Assembly (NCBI GenBank): GCA_024699495.1
Contig: JAILPK010000088.1
Span: 20,636-84,635 of the forward strand
From: Bacteroidaceae bacterium
GTDB taxonomy: Bacteria; Bacteroidota; Bacteroidia; Bacteroidales; Bacteroidaceae
DNA length: 64,000 bases
Reading direction: 5' to 3'
The notes beneath the pieces are model-generated. The model worked only from the letters and a program-made list of their open reading frames with translations. It made no database searches and had not been told where the DNA came from. Position 1 is the first letter of the stretch; each line of letters opens with the position of its first letter. Both the position numbers and the translations under genes were made by a program. Shown in pieces: positions 8,704-16,180 of the stretch.

Positions 8704-9479
8704 CTTTTCAGCGCGTCAAAGAGGCGGTCTAAAGCTTGGTCGGCATCGCCGTCGGCCTCATCAAGAAGGGTTACAAACTTGCTACCTATAATGGCTCCGG
8801 CGGCATTGGCGTTGGCGGCAGCCAGAGTCTGCGCATTGCTGATTCCGAAGCCGATGACCCGGGGGTTGCGCAGGTTCATCGCATCAATGCGGCGGAAATA
8901 GGCCTGTTTCTGCTCGTCGAACGACTTCTGAGCACCTGTTATGGCAGCGCTACTGACCATATATATAAATCCGTTTGTGTTGTCGTCGATAAAGCGTATG
9001 CGCTCGGGAGATGTCTCGGGAGTAATGAGCATGATTACCCGCAGACCGAAACTGTCGGCCACGGGCTTCACCATCTGGAGATAGTCGCCGAAGGGGAGGT
9101 CGGGGATTATCATTCCGCTCACTCCGCACTCGGAACATTCCCGGCAGAAACGCTCTATGCCGAAATGCAGGATGGGATTGAGATAACCCATCAGGATAAG
9201 GGGCACATGGACCTGCCCGCGTATGGAACGGAGCTGCGAGAAGAGGGTGCGCAGATTCATCCCGTTGCGCAAGGCTTTGGTGGCTGCCGACTGAATCACA
9301 GGACCGTCAGCCAAGGGGTCGCTAAACGGGATTCCGACTTCGATGAAATCGATTTCCCTGCTCTGCATAGCGAGAATGACGTCTGCTGTGCAGTCCAGTC
9401 TGGGCGTTCCTGCGCAGAAATACAATGAGAGGAGTTTGCGGTCGCCGCGTGAGGCGAACAGAGAATCAATCTTATTCAT
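8700..9479 (-). CDS. trpA: tryptophan synthase alpha subunit
   Basis: Cleaves indole-3-glycerol phosphate to indole and glyceraldehyde 3-phosphate; the indole is channelled to TrpB. At 259 residues it is of normal size. The catalytic glutamate and aspartate lie in FIEVGIPFSDPLADGP, and the phosphate-binding glycines in GFGISNAQ and AGAIIGSKF. The ATG overlaps the end of trpF by 8 nt, so the pair is probably translationally coupled. It is the last gene of the trp operon. Its TGA stop lies inside the GGTGAGGCCAAACTTAGCCC module of the intergenic repeat. Confidence 0.97.
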   Translation of the reverse strand: MNKIDSLFASRGDRKLLSLYFCAGTPRLDCTADVILAMQSREIDFIEVGIPFSDPLADGPVIQSAATKALRNGMNLRTLFSQLRSIRGQVHVPLILMGYLNPILHFGIERFCRECSECGVSGMIIPDLPFGDYLQMVKPVADSFGLRVIMLITPETSPERIRFIDDNTNGFIYMVSSAAITGAQKSFDEQKQAYFRRIDAMNLRNPRVIGFGISNAQTLAAANANAAGAIIGSKFVTLLDEADGDADQALDRLFDALKR

Positions 9480-10119
9480 ATTCTTCTAAAAAATGTTTTA
9501 GTTTTTGTATGTCTTTCATTGCGGGCATCGACTCGAAACGGGAATTCAGGTCTATCCCGGCGAAGCGGGGGTGGCGGAAAGAACTGAGCAGAGGGGCATC
9601 ATCGGGGCCGATGCCTCCGCTGAGCAGGAAGGGGGTCTGCCCAGAGTATCCGCTGAGCAAATCCCAGTTGAACTTGATGCCGTTGCCCCCTGCCATCTCG
9701 GCCTTGGTGTCAAAGAGGAGGTAGTCGGCAAGGCCTTCGTAGACCTCTGTCTTAAGCAGATCGTCCTTTGTGGCTATATTGACAGCCTTGATGAGGGTGA
9801 AGCCGCTGAGAGCCTGCAGATATTCAGGTGTCTCATCGCCATGCAGCTGAATAATATCCAACTGGTAGGAGTCAGCTATGCGCCGCACGGCATCGATGTC
9901 TGCATTTACAAACACCCCTACCCTCTTCGCCTTTGCAGGCAGGTATGAGGGTCTGGAATCCACGTTACGCGGTGACGAGGGATGGAAGATAAAGCCCATC
10001 CAGTCGATGCCAAGAGCCTCAACGGCCCGGATATTTTCAGGGTCGCGCATTCCGCAGACTTTGACAAGTTGACGAGTTGACGAGTTTACGAGTTTACGAG
10101 TTGATACTTTAGTTGACAT
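9472..10119 (-). CDS. trpF: phosphoribosylanthranilate isomerase with repeat-encoded N-terminus
   Basis: TIM-barrel isomerase of the third step of tryptophan synthesis. The core begins at VKVCGMRDPENIRAVEALG, with the catalytic cysteine in KVCGM; DIIQLHGDETPEY and SGGIGPDDAP follow, as in the family. Relatives normally start one or two residues before KVCGM. Here no ATG, GTG or TTG lies there; the first in-frame start is ATG 10119. It adds about 18 residues rich in Ser, Thr, Arg, Leu and Val, encoded wholly by the octamer repeat. Either this extension is translated or initiation uses a non-standard codon. Otherwise intact. Confidence 0.93.
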   Translation of the reverse strand: MSTKVSTRKLVNSSTRQLVKVCGMRDPENIRAVEALGIDWMGFIFHPSSPRNVDSRPSYLPAKAKRVGVFVNADIDAVRRIADSYQLDIIQLHGDETPEYLQALSGFTLIKAVNIATKDDLLKTEVYEGLADYLLFDTKAEMAGGNGIKFNWDLLSGYSGQTPFLLSGGIGPDDAPLLSSFRHPRFAGIDLNSRFESMPAMKDIQKLKHFLEEYE

Positions 10120-10200
10120 GTTGGGCTAAGTTTGGCCTCACCCCCAACCCCTCTCACGTGGGCGAGGGGCGTGGATAGCTCTGAGGGGGTGAGTTTTTGA
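10064..10200. repeat. octamer-repeat mosaic, copy 4 (inverted relative to copy 2)
   Basis: Octamers TTGACGAG, TTGACGAG, TTTACGAG, TTTACGAG, then TTGATACTTTAGTTGACATG, GGGCTAAGTTTGGCCTCACC, and the module with GAGGGGCGTGGATAGCTCTG. This is copy 2 read in the opposite direction, with small changes. The first part is the coding sequence for the N-terminus of trpF. Confidence 0.9.
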
Positions 10201-10593
10201 GTTTTTTTGAGTATTTGAGTTTTTGAGTTAATGCGGGCAAGGCCCGCGGTCTGAGGTCTGAAGTCTGGAGCTTTAGCTGGCGCGATGGGGGCCGCTGATG
10301 GGCAGGGGGAAGCTGATGGCAAAAACATCAGCCGCAATAAGCGCTGAAACAGGCGGCCAAGGCCGAATCTTTTATCTCTTATCTAAAAAGCGGCAAAGCC
10401 GCCCCGGCCCCTCGCGCCAGCCAACCCGTAAGCGGTAAGCGGTAAACTGTAAGCGCCACATCGCGACCGCAACCAACTTGTTGTCTTGTTGACTCGTTGA
10501 CCCCAAAAAACGGTAAAGTCGTTTAAAGACTCAAGACTTAAGACTGCGGCCCCGGCCGCCCTCACCCGCGAAGCTATCAACTCGTCAACTTGT
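10120..10593. other. 474-bp repeat-filled spacer between trpC and trpF
   Basis: Long for an operon whose other spacers are 3-41 bp. It holds copies 4 and 5 of the octamer mosaic, T-rich GAGTTTTTGAGT repeats (10190-10230) and several small hairpins: GCGGGCAAGGCCCGC at 10233-10247, CGGCCAAGGCCG at 10354-10365, GCGGCAAAGCCGC at 10390-10402. Short open frames here are repeat-derived and look non-coding. I see no promoter good enough to call. Confidence 0.75.
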
Positions 10594-10608
10594 TTACTTG
10601 TCAACTAG
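10383..10608. repeat. octamer-repeat mosaic, copy 5
   Basis: Carries GTAAGCGGTAAGCGGTAAAC and CGCCACATCGCGAC (compare copy 2), a degenerate octamer stretch (AACTTGTTGTCTTGTTGACT), a small hairpin ACGGTAAAGTCGT, and a terminal run TCAACTCGTCAACTTGTTTA. The terminal run ends within trpC, where it encodes the last residues and the stop codon. Confidence 0.85.
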
Positions 10609-11337
10609 TTCCTTGAATTTACGCAGGGCGATACCGGGAGCCGGGGTTTTCATGAAGTTCTCTCCGATGAGGAATCCGCGGAAACCCGCAGCGCGCAATT
10701 GCCGCACTACACTGGGGTCGCTGATGCCGCTCTCACTCACTTTCACGGCGTCGGCGGGAAGCATGGAGGCCAGCCGGAAGCTGTTTTGCACATCTGTCAC
10801 GAACGAGCCGAGATTGCGGTTGTTGATTCCGCACACGTCGGGCTGAAGGTCCGCATATTCCAACTCGGCCTCGGAATGCATCTCAAGAAGCACCTCAAGG
10901 CCCAGCTCATGAGCCTTGTCCATAAGGGTCTTGCAACGTTGTCTGCTCAGACATGCAGCTATGAGCAGGACGGCTGAAGCTCCGCACAGGAGGGCCTGGT
11001 AGAGTTGGATTTCCTCAATCACAAAATTCTTGTATAGGATGGGAAGGGTGACTCCGCTCTGGCGTGCCGCACTGATATCCTCATCCGAGCCTCCGAAAAA
11101 ATCTCTGTCGGTAAGAATCGACAGGGCTGCAGCCCCATTCTGCTGATAAGAGAGCGGTATGATATCCGCGCGTCCGTGCTCTTTGATCCATCCCTTGGAT
11201 GGCGAGCGGCGCTTGAACTCGGCGATTATACCCGAGCTGCTGTTTAAGAGCGCTTCCCGCAAGGATGGTTTTTTGACACAGAGAGCCGCTATCTCAGATG
11301 CTTTGTTTCTGATGATTTCCTGAAGTATATCAGCCAT
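10594..11337 (-). CDS. trpC: indole-3-glycerol phosphate synthase
   Basis: Closes the indole ring from CdRP in the fourth step of tryptophan synthesis. At 247 residues it has the expected TIM-barrel signatures: IIAEFKRRSPSKGWI near residue 37 with the catalytic lysines, LSILTDRDFFGGS, LYKNFVIEE, EVLLEMHSEAEL, GINNRNL and VSESGI. The start ATG follows the trpD stop by 3 nt. The last residues, LVDK, and the TAA stop are encoded by the octamer repeat, the same ending as the DUF3737 protein (LVDE). The barrel itself is complete. Confidence 0.96.
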   Translation of the reverse strand: MADILQEIIRNKASEIAALCVKKPSLREALLNSSSGIIAEFKRRSPSKGWIKEHGRADIIPLSYQQNGAAALSILTDRDFFGGSDEDISAARQSGVTLPILYKNFVIEEIQLYQALLCGASAVLLIAACLSRQRCKTLMDKAHELGLEVLLEMHSEAELEYADLQPDVCGINNRNLGSFVTDVQNSFRLASMLPADAVKVSESGISDPSVVRQLRAAGFRGFLIGENFMKTPAPGIALRKFKELVDK

Positions 11338-11340
11338 AGC

Positions 11341-12339
11341 CTATGAATTTAGTTCTGCAAATTTGCGGAATGTGCGGAGTGCGCTGCCGCTGTCGATGCT
11401 CTCACGCGCAATCTCGATGCACTCTTCAATCCCCTTCTGCCCGCGCTCGAGCACCTGAATGCCAAAGGCGGCATTTGCCAGCACGATATTCTTCTGAGCG
11501 GGCAAAGCGCGATTCTCCAGCACAGCGTCAAAGATCTGTGCGGCCTCATCCTCGGTAGCCCCGCCAACCAGTTCTTCGGGTTTCGCTATGTCAAAGCCGA
11601 GGTCTTTAGGTGAGAAGATACGCTCGTAATTATTTGTGGTAACCTTGAAGTCTCCGGTGAGGGAAATCTCGTCGTAGCCATCCATGCTGTTCACGATGCC
11701 ATAGTCTATCCCGATGCTCTGATACACATTGTTATATAGGCGCATCTGATTCAGGTTAGCCACTCCGAGCAACTGGCATTTGGGTCGTGAGGGGTTAACG
11801 ATAGGCCCCAGGAGATTGAATATAGTGGGGAAAGGGAGCGCTTTGCGTATAGGTCCGACAAACTTCATTGCTTTGGCGAAGAGCTGCGCGTGGAGATAGA
11901 CAATGCCGGCCTCGTTAAGCGAGCGGTTGAGGCGGTCGATGTCGTCGGTGAAGCGGATGCCGTGGTGGGCAATCACATTGCTGGCTCCGGAAACGCTGGT
12001 TGCCGCATAATTGCCGTGTTTGGCTACCTTGTAGCCCGCCCCCGCGATGACGAAACACGCAGTGGTAGAGATATTGAATGTGTTTTTGCGGTCGCCGCCG
12101 GTGCCAACCACATCTATATAGCGGTCGCACTCGAGGATAGCAGGCACACCGGTCTCCAGGATGCCGTCGCGGAAGCCGAGCAGTTCCTCAACCGTCACGC
12201 CGCGCATCTGGAGGCATGTGAGCAAGGCAGTTATCTGCTCGTTGGGGTATTCGCTATGGGTGATTCCGATAAGAATCTGTTTCATCTCCTCGCGGGAGAG
12301 TTCTTCGTGGTTTAATAGTTTTGCCAGAATTTCTTTCAT
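11341..12339 (-). CDS. trpD: anthranilate phosphoribosyltransferase
   Basis: Transfers phosphoribose from PRPP to anthranilate. The 332-residue protein has the helical N-terminal domain and the PRPP-binding loop DVVGTGGDRKNTFNIST (about 83-99). KHGNYAATSVSGASN and the phosphate-binding stretch FNLLGPIVNPSRPKCQLLGV are also intact. It is separate from trpG, unlike the fused enterobacterial protein. 41 bp lie between it and trpG. No anomalies. Confidence 0.97.
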   Translation of the reverse strand: MKEILAKLLNHEELSREEMKQILIGITHSEYPNEQITALLTCLQMRGVTVEELLGFRDGILETGVPAILECDRYIDVVGTGGDRKNTFNISTTACFVIAGAGYKVAKHGNYAATSVSGASNVIAHHGIRFTDDIDRLNRSLNEAGIVYLHAQLFAKAMKFVGPIRKALPFPTIFNLLGPIVNPSRPKCQLLGVANLNQMRLYNNVYQSIGIDYGIVNSMDGYDEISLTGDFKVTTNNYERIFSPKDLGFDIAKPEELVGGATEDEAAQIFDAVLENRALPAQKNIVLANAAFGIQVLERGQKGIEECIEIARESIDSGSALRTFRKFAELNS

Positions 12340-12380
12340 ATCTGTTTGATTTTTATTGTTTTTCGGATTTCGGGTGGATT

Positions 12381-12944
12381 CTATAGATACAGCCAGTTGA
12401 GAAGCATCTGACGGCCGTCGGGGGTCAGCACGCTCTCCGGATGAAACTGTATGCCGCGGACATTAAACCGGCGATGGCGCAGGGCCATAATCTGCCCCTC
12501 GTCGCTGACTGCCGTAATCTCAAGGCAGTCGGGGAAGTCAGACTGGGATACCACCCATGAGTGATAGCGTCCCACGGTTAAAGTCTCGCTTAAGCCGGCA
12601 AAAAGAGGCTCTTCAGCAACGACATGACACGGAGTAGCAACCCCATGGAACACGTCGGACAGGTTCTCCAGCGTTGCGCCGAAAGCCTCGCCTATAGCCT
12701 GATGGCCCAGGCATACGCCCAATATCGGTTTCTTGCCGGCGTATGTTCTTATAACATCCATCAGCAGACCTGCTTCCGAGGGGATGCCAGGGCCCGGCGA
12801 AAGGATAATCTTGGAGTAAGAAGCCAGGTCGGAGAGCTCAAACTGGTCGTTGCGCATCACTGCCACCTCCACTCCCAGTTCCTTCATCAGATGACTCAAG
12901 TTGTATGTAAACGAGTCGTAGTTATCTATAATTGCAACCTTCAT
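12381..12944 (-). CDS. trpG: anthranilate synthase component II (glutamine amidotransferase)
   Basis: Supplies ammonia from glutamine to TrpE. The 187-residue class I amidotransferase starts MKVAIIDNYDSFTYNL. The oxyanion segment is SPGPGIPSEAG, the nucleophile C78 lies in GVCLGHQAIGEAFG, and the His-Glu pair is in GIQFHPESVLT near 166-170. It could also serve PabB in folate synthesis, as in many bacteria, but its place in the operon says tryptophan. 28 bp downstream of trpE. Confidence 0.96.
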   Translation of the reverse strand: MKVAIIDNYDSFTYNLSHLMKELGVEVAVMRNDQFELSDLASYSKIILSPGPGIPSEAGLLMDVIRTYAGKKPILGVCLGHQAIGEAFGATLENLSDVFHGVATPCHVVAEEPLFAGLSETLTVGRYHSWVVSQSDFPDCLEITAVSDEGQIMALRHRRFNVRGIQFHPESVLTPDGRQMLLNWLYL

Positions 12945-12972
12945 ATTATGAAATGTATTTAATCATTATCCA

Positions 12973-14382
12973 TCAGAGCATCTCTGCTTTTTCTATTGCC
13001 TTGTGCAGGGCTCCCAGTTTGTTATTAACTTCTTGGAGTTCGTATTCGACGTCGCTCTTTGCCACTATGCCGCCGCCGGCCTGAAACCAAAGCTCGCCAT
13101 TGCGCGATACAAATGTGCGGATGGTGATGGCCTGGTTCAGCGAACCATCCAGCCCGATTATTCCGATGCAACCGCCATAGGCTCCTCTGTTATGCGGTTC
13201 GTATTCGCTGATGAGCTGCATAGCACGCACCTTGGGAGCCCCGGACAGGGTCCCTGCGGGGAAGGTGTCAATAAACGCCTTAATATAATCAGCGCCGTCA
13301 TCAAGAGAGCCTGAAACGCGGCTTACGAGATGAATCACATGGGAATAATACTGCAGGTCCTTGAAGAAATCCACCTTCACGCCGTGGCAGTTGCGGCTCA
13401 GATCATTGCGGGCCAAATCCACAAGCATCACGTGCTCAGCATTCTCCTTCGCGTCGGCGCGGAGGTATTCAGCCCCGCGGCGGTCGGCCTCGGGGTCGCC
13501 ATTCCTGCGGGTTGTGCCGGCGATGGGGTCGATATAAGCCTTGCGGGCCTCTATGCGGCAGTGGGTTTCTGGGCTGGAACCGAATATTCTGAAGCCGCCG
13601 AAATCGAAATAGAAAAGATAGGGACTGGGGTTGATGCTCCGCAATGCGCGGTAAAGCTGGAAGTCGTCGCCCTCGAAATTCTGTACAAAGCGGCGCGAGA
13701 GGACAATCTGGAAGACATCTCCGCGCATACAATGCCTGATGCCGCGCCGGATGTTCTCGCGATGCTCATCGTCTGAGAGAGTGGAACGCACATCCCCCAC
13801 AGTGTGGAAAGGATAGGAACGGACGTTCGCACGATTGATGGCTTTTGTCACCTCTGACAGCATCCCGGCGCCTTCGGCCTGAGCGTCGGCTCCCTGCAGA
13901 GAGACTATCGTAAGCGTGTTGTTATGGTGGTCAAATACAAGCACCACCTTAAACAGGATATAAAGCATATCGGGAGCGTCGTCGCGTTCCTGTGTTTCAT
14001 CCTTGATATCTATCCCTTCAAAATATCGCACGGCGTTGAAACTGGTGTAGCCGAAAAGGCCGCACTGGGAAGCACACTCGCCCGTAATCTCCACACTGTC
14101 GGCAAGGGCGTGGATGGCCTTCTCACAACCGAACTCTGCGTTTATTTCATGCTGCTCTGTTATGCCGTCAGGATAAGTTACCGTCGCTGTTCCATGACCG
14201 ATGGCTACAGACGCCAGCGGGGCTATGCCAATGAACGAGCGTGCGCTGTCGGCCTCATGGTAATCGCTGCACTCCATCAGAGCGCTCTTGGGATAGAGGT
14301 CGCGCAGACGCATGTATATTCCGACGGGGGTATATAAGTCTCCCAACAAGGTTTTGGTGACTGTGGTATATGAGTATTTCAT
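12973..14382 (-). CDS. trpE: anthranilate synthase component I
   Basis: Converts chorismate to anthranilate with ammonia from TrpG. The 469-residue protein has the chorismate-binding core: DVFQIVLSRRF, FGSSPETHCRIE, IDPIAGTTRRNGDP, DLARNDLSRNC, FPAGTLSGAPKVRAMQLI, YGGCIGIIGLDG and FQAGGGIV. The N-terminal allosteric motif that binds tryptophan in enterobacterial enzymes (LLES) reads LMEC here (near residue 35), with cysteine where E. coli has Ser40. Whether this alters feedback inhibition cannot be told from sequence. It lies 34 bp after trpB. Confidence 0.97.
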   Translation of the reverse strand: MKYSYTTVTKTLLGDLYTPVGIYMRLRDLYPKSALMECSDYHEADSARSFIGIAPLASVAIGHGTATVTYPDGITEQHEINAEFGCEKAIHALADSVEITGECASQCGLFGYTSFNAVRYFEGIDIKDETQERDDAPDMLYILFKVVLVFDHHNNTLTIVSLQGADAQAEGAGMLSEVTKAINRANVRSYPFHTVGDVRSTLSDDEHRENIRRGIRHCMRGDVFQIVLSRRFVQNFEGDDFQLYRALRSINPSPYLFYFDFGGFRIFGSSPETHCRIEARKAYIDPIAGTTRRNGDPEADRRGAEYLRADAKENAEHVMLVDLARNDLSRNCHGVKVDFFKDLQYYSHVIHLVSRVSGSLDDGADYIKAFIDTFPAGTLSGAPKVRAMQLISEYEPHNRGAYGGCIGIIGLDGSLNQAITIRTFVSRNGELWFQAGGGIVAKSDVEYELQEVNNKLGALHKAIEKAEML

Positions 14383-14416
14383 TGTCTTAAACCTTTATCA
14401 TTGTGTGTTTATTCTG

Positions 14417-15610
14417 CTACATGTCTTCCGGCTTCATCTTCAGATAGGTTTCCACATCCTTGTCACCCCTGCCGCTCACGGTGAGCACGACGACATCCGT
14501 GGACTTAAACTGCAATTTCCCGAGGGCCGCAATGGCATGGGCCGACTCTATAGCCGGGATTATGCCCTCCAGACGCGTCAGTTCGTAGCCGGCTTTTATT
14601 GCTTCATCATCATTGATTGAAAGCACCTCGGAACGCCCCTTGACGGCCATGTTGCAATGCATCGGACCGACACCGGGATAATCCAATCCCGCAGACACAG
14701 AGAAAGCCTCCTTTATCTGGCCGTCATCATCCTGCATCACAAGCATCTTTGCACCATGAAGGATGCCTACAGAACCGCAATGGATGGTGGCTGCGGTGTG
14801 TGCGGTCTGCCAGCCTTCACCTCCAGCCTCGGCCAGGACAATACGCACCCGCTCATCATGGGAATAATGATATATAGTTCCCGCAGCATTAGAACCGCCG
14901 CCCACGCATGCTATAAGCATATCCGGATAGTCACGCCCCTCTTTTTCCAAAAGCTGCCATTTAATCTCCTCGGAGATGACGCTCTGCATTCTTGCAACAA
15001 GGTCGGGGTAAGGGTGCGGCCCCATGGTGGACCCTACGACATAGAAAGTGTCTGCGGGGTGACAGCACCAGTCTCTGATTGCTGCCGAGCAGGCGTCACT
15101 GAGAGTCATGTTGCCTGTGTGCACCGGATGGACCGTGGCTCCAAGCATCTTCATCCGCTCCACATTAGTATGCTGGCGCGCCACATCGGTAGCCCCCATG
15201 AACACCTCACACTGCATGCCCATCAGAGCGCAGACTGTAGCAGTAGCGACCCCATGCTGACCGGCGCCGGTCTCGGCGATGACACGGGTCTTACCCATCA
15301 TCTTTGCCATAAGCACCTGCCCGACTGTGTTATTTATCTTGTGGGCTCCGGTGTGATTGAGGTCTTCACGCTTCAGATAGAGGCGACAGCCGTATTTCTC
15401 GCTCATGCGACGCGCGAAATAGAGAGGCGACGGGCGCCCCACATAATCACGCAGCAAAGAGTGATACTCCTTCTGAAATTCGGGGGAAGAGAGCACATCC
15501 AGATATCTGCCCTGCAAGTCGCTCACTGCAGCATAGAGAATCTCGGGGACATAGGCTCCGCCGAAGTCTCCGTAATATCCGTTCTCATCTACAAAATAAT
15601 TCTCTTTCAT
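14417..15610 (-). CDS. trpB: tryptophan synthase beta subunit
   Basis: PLP enzyme that condenses indole with serine. The 397 residues are of the standard TrpB1 type: FGGAYVPEILYAA at the N-terminus, the PLP lysine K91 in LNHTGAHKINNT, ETGAGQHGVATAT, the phosphate loop CVGGGSNAAG and the C-terminal TVSGRGDKD. First gene of the operon B-E-G-D-C-F-A. The ATG lies about 70 bp downstream of the attenuator terminator, so expression of the whole operon should depend on read-through there. Confidence 0.97.
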   Translation of the reverse strand: MKENYFVDENGYYGDFGGAYVPEILYAAVSDLQGRYLDVLSSPEFQKEYHSLLRDYVGRPSPLYFARRMSEKYGCRLYLKREDLNHTGAHKINNTVGQVLMAKMMGKTRVIAETGAGQHGVATATVCALMGMQCEVFMGATDVARQHTNVERMKMLGATVHPVHTGNMTLSDACSAAIRDWCCHPADTFYVVGSTMGPHPYPDLVARMQSVISEEIKWQLLEKEGRDYPDMLIACVGGGSNAAGTIYHYSHDERVRIVLAEAGGEGWQTAHTAATIHCGSVGILHGAKMLVMQDDDGQIKEAFSVSAGLDYPGVGPMHCNMAVKGRSEVLSINDDEAIKAGYELTRLEGIIPAIESAHAIAALGKLQFKSTDVVVLTVSGRGDKDVETYLKMKPEDM

Positions 15611-15681
15611 ATTCTTTTTTTGTGTTGATTGTTGTCTGTGTGTGTGGATTTGTTTGTCTTTAATCGGAGATATATGCTAAC

Positions 15682-15722
15682 AAAAAGAAGAGAAGCTTGC
15701 CGTTCGAACGACAAGCCTCTCT
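15682..15722 (-). terminator. trp operon attenuator terminator
   Basis: On the minus strand, AGAGAGGCTTGTCGTT and AACGGCAAGCTTCTCT form a 16-bp stem with two G-U pairs around a minimal CG loop, or a slightly shorter stem with a 6-nt loop. The run TCTTTTTGTT follows. This is a textbook intrinsic terminator placed about 70 bp before trpB. The 3' arm can instead pair with 15749-15762 (13 of 14 positions), giving an antiterminator. Confidence 0.9.
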
Positions 15723-15748
15723 TCAAATATCTCTAAAACTTTTGTGTA

Positions 15749-15762
15749 CAAGGCTCTCTTCT
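15749..15762 (-). promoter_or_regulatory. trp antiterminator segment
   Basis: Read on the minus strand, AGAAGAGAGCCTTG begins at the last base of the leader stop codon. It is complementary to CAAGCTTCTCTTCT, the 3' arm of the terminator, with one C-C mismatch and one G-U pair. A ribosome resting at the leader stop codon would cover it; one stalled at the three Trp codons would leave it free. Confidence 0.8.
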
Positions 15763-15818
15763 CACGACATTTTGGGTCTTGAGTTACGCCACCACCAAAA
15801 GTTTCCGTTAAATGACAT
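15762..15818 (-). CDS. trpL: trp operon leader peptide (Trp-Trp-Trp)
   Basis: Small open frame translating to MSFNGNFWWWRNSRPKMS, with three adjacent TGG codons at positions 8-10. Tryptophan is the rarest residue, so three in a row in an 18-residue frame directly upstream of a trp operon and its terminator is strong evidence of a regulatory leader. The start ATG is about 50 nt downstream of the promoter -7 box. The ribosome reports charged tRNA-Trp supply: stalling at the Trp codons should favour the antiterminator, and completing the peptide should favour termination. I have not assigned a ribosome binding site. The symbol is by analogy with the enterobacterial leader. Confidence 0.88.
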   Translation of the reverse strand: MSFNGNFWWWRNSRPKMS

Positions 15819-15867
15819 ATCTATAAAAATTGTCTGCGGCACAAATGCCTCGGTTTTATTTTCGCCG

Positions 15868-15899
15868 CAAAGTAAATTCAAATACTTCAATCTGCCAAA
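15868..15899 (-). promoter_or_regulatory. trp operon promoter
   Basis: Minus strand: TTTG at 15899-15896, 20 bp, then TTACTTTGC starting at 15875. This is one base from the TAnnTTTG consensus with normal spacing. It would start transcription near 15860, about 40 nt before the leader peptide. Confidence 0.65.
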
Positions 15900-16098
15900 T
15901 ATTTTTGCATTTTTCTTTCAAAAAGGCAGCATTTTGGGCCTCTATAAACAATAATGACGGCCAAATCAAATGAATAAGCATCATTTAAACGCGTTTTTCA
16001 GGAACAGAGAAAATAAGTTTTCATCCTCAACTTGAATTTACCTTCTCTGCAGCAAATGTTAAAAAAAGCATACACTGAGAAATAATATCAAGGAAAGA
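15876..16098. other. divergent intergenic region, trp operon / small protein
   Basis: AT-rich spacer between two divergent promoters. Beyond the promoter elements listed separately I see no conserved hairpin, tRNA or open frame worth calling. Confidence 0.6.
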
Positions 16099-16129
16099 TT
16101 TGTTGAATCGGGGAAATACTGTATATTTG
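16099..16129 (+). promoter_or_regulatory. Bacteroidetes-type promoter of the 39-residue protein
   Basis: TTTG at 16099-16102, exactly 19 bp, TATATTTG at 16122-16129: a perfect consensus match. It shows that the in-frame TTG at 16100 is not a start. Confidence 0.85.
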
Positions 16130-16180
16130 TGGCGGAACAACCCATTTTATGTCTCACTAATAATTAAAGGAGGACTCGTC

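Noticed and set aside
10086..10604. two small minus-strand frames in the trpC-trpF spacer
   Set aside because: Made of repeat modules; no family, no start signal.
15611..15900. T-box or riboswitch upstream of trpB
   Set aside because: No T-box consensus; the Trp codons and the alternative pairing explain the region better.
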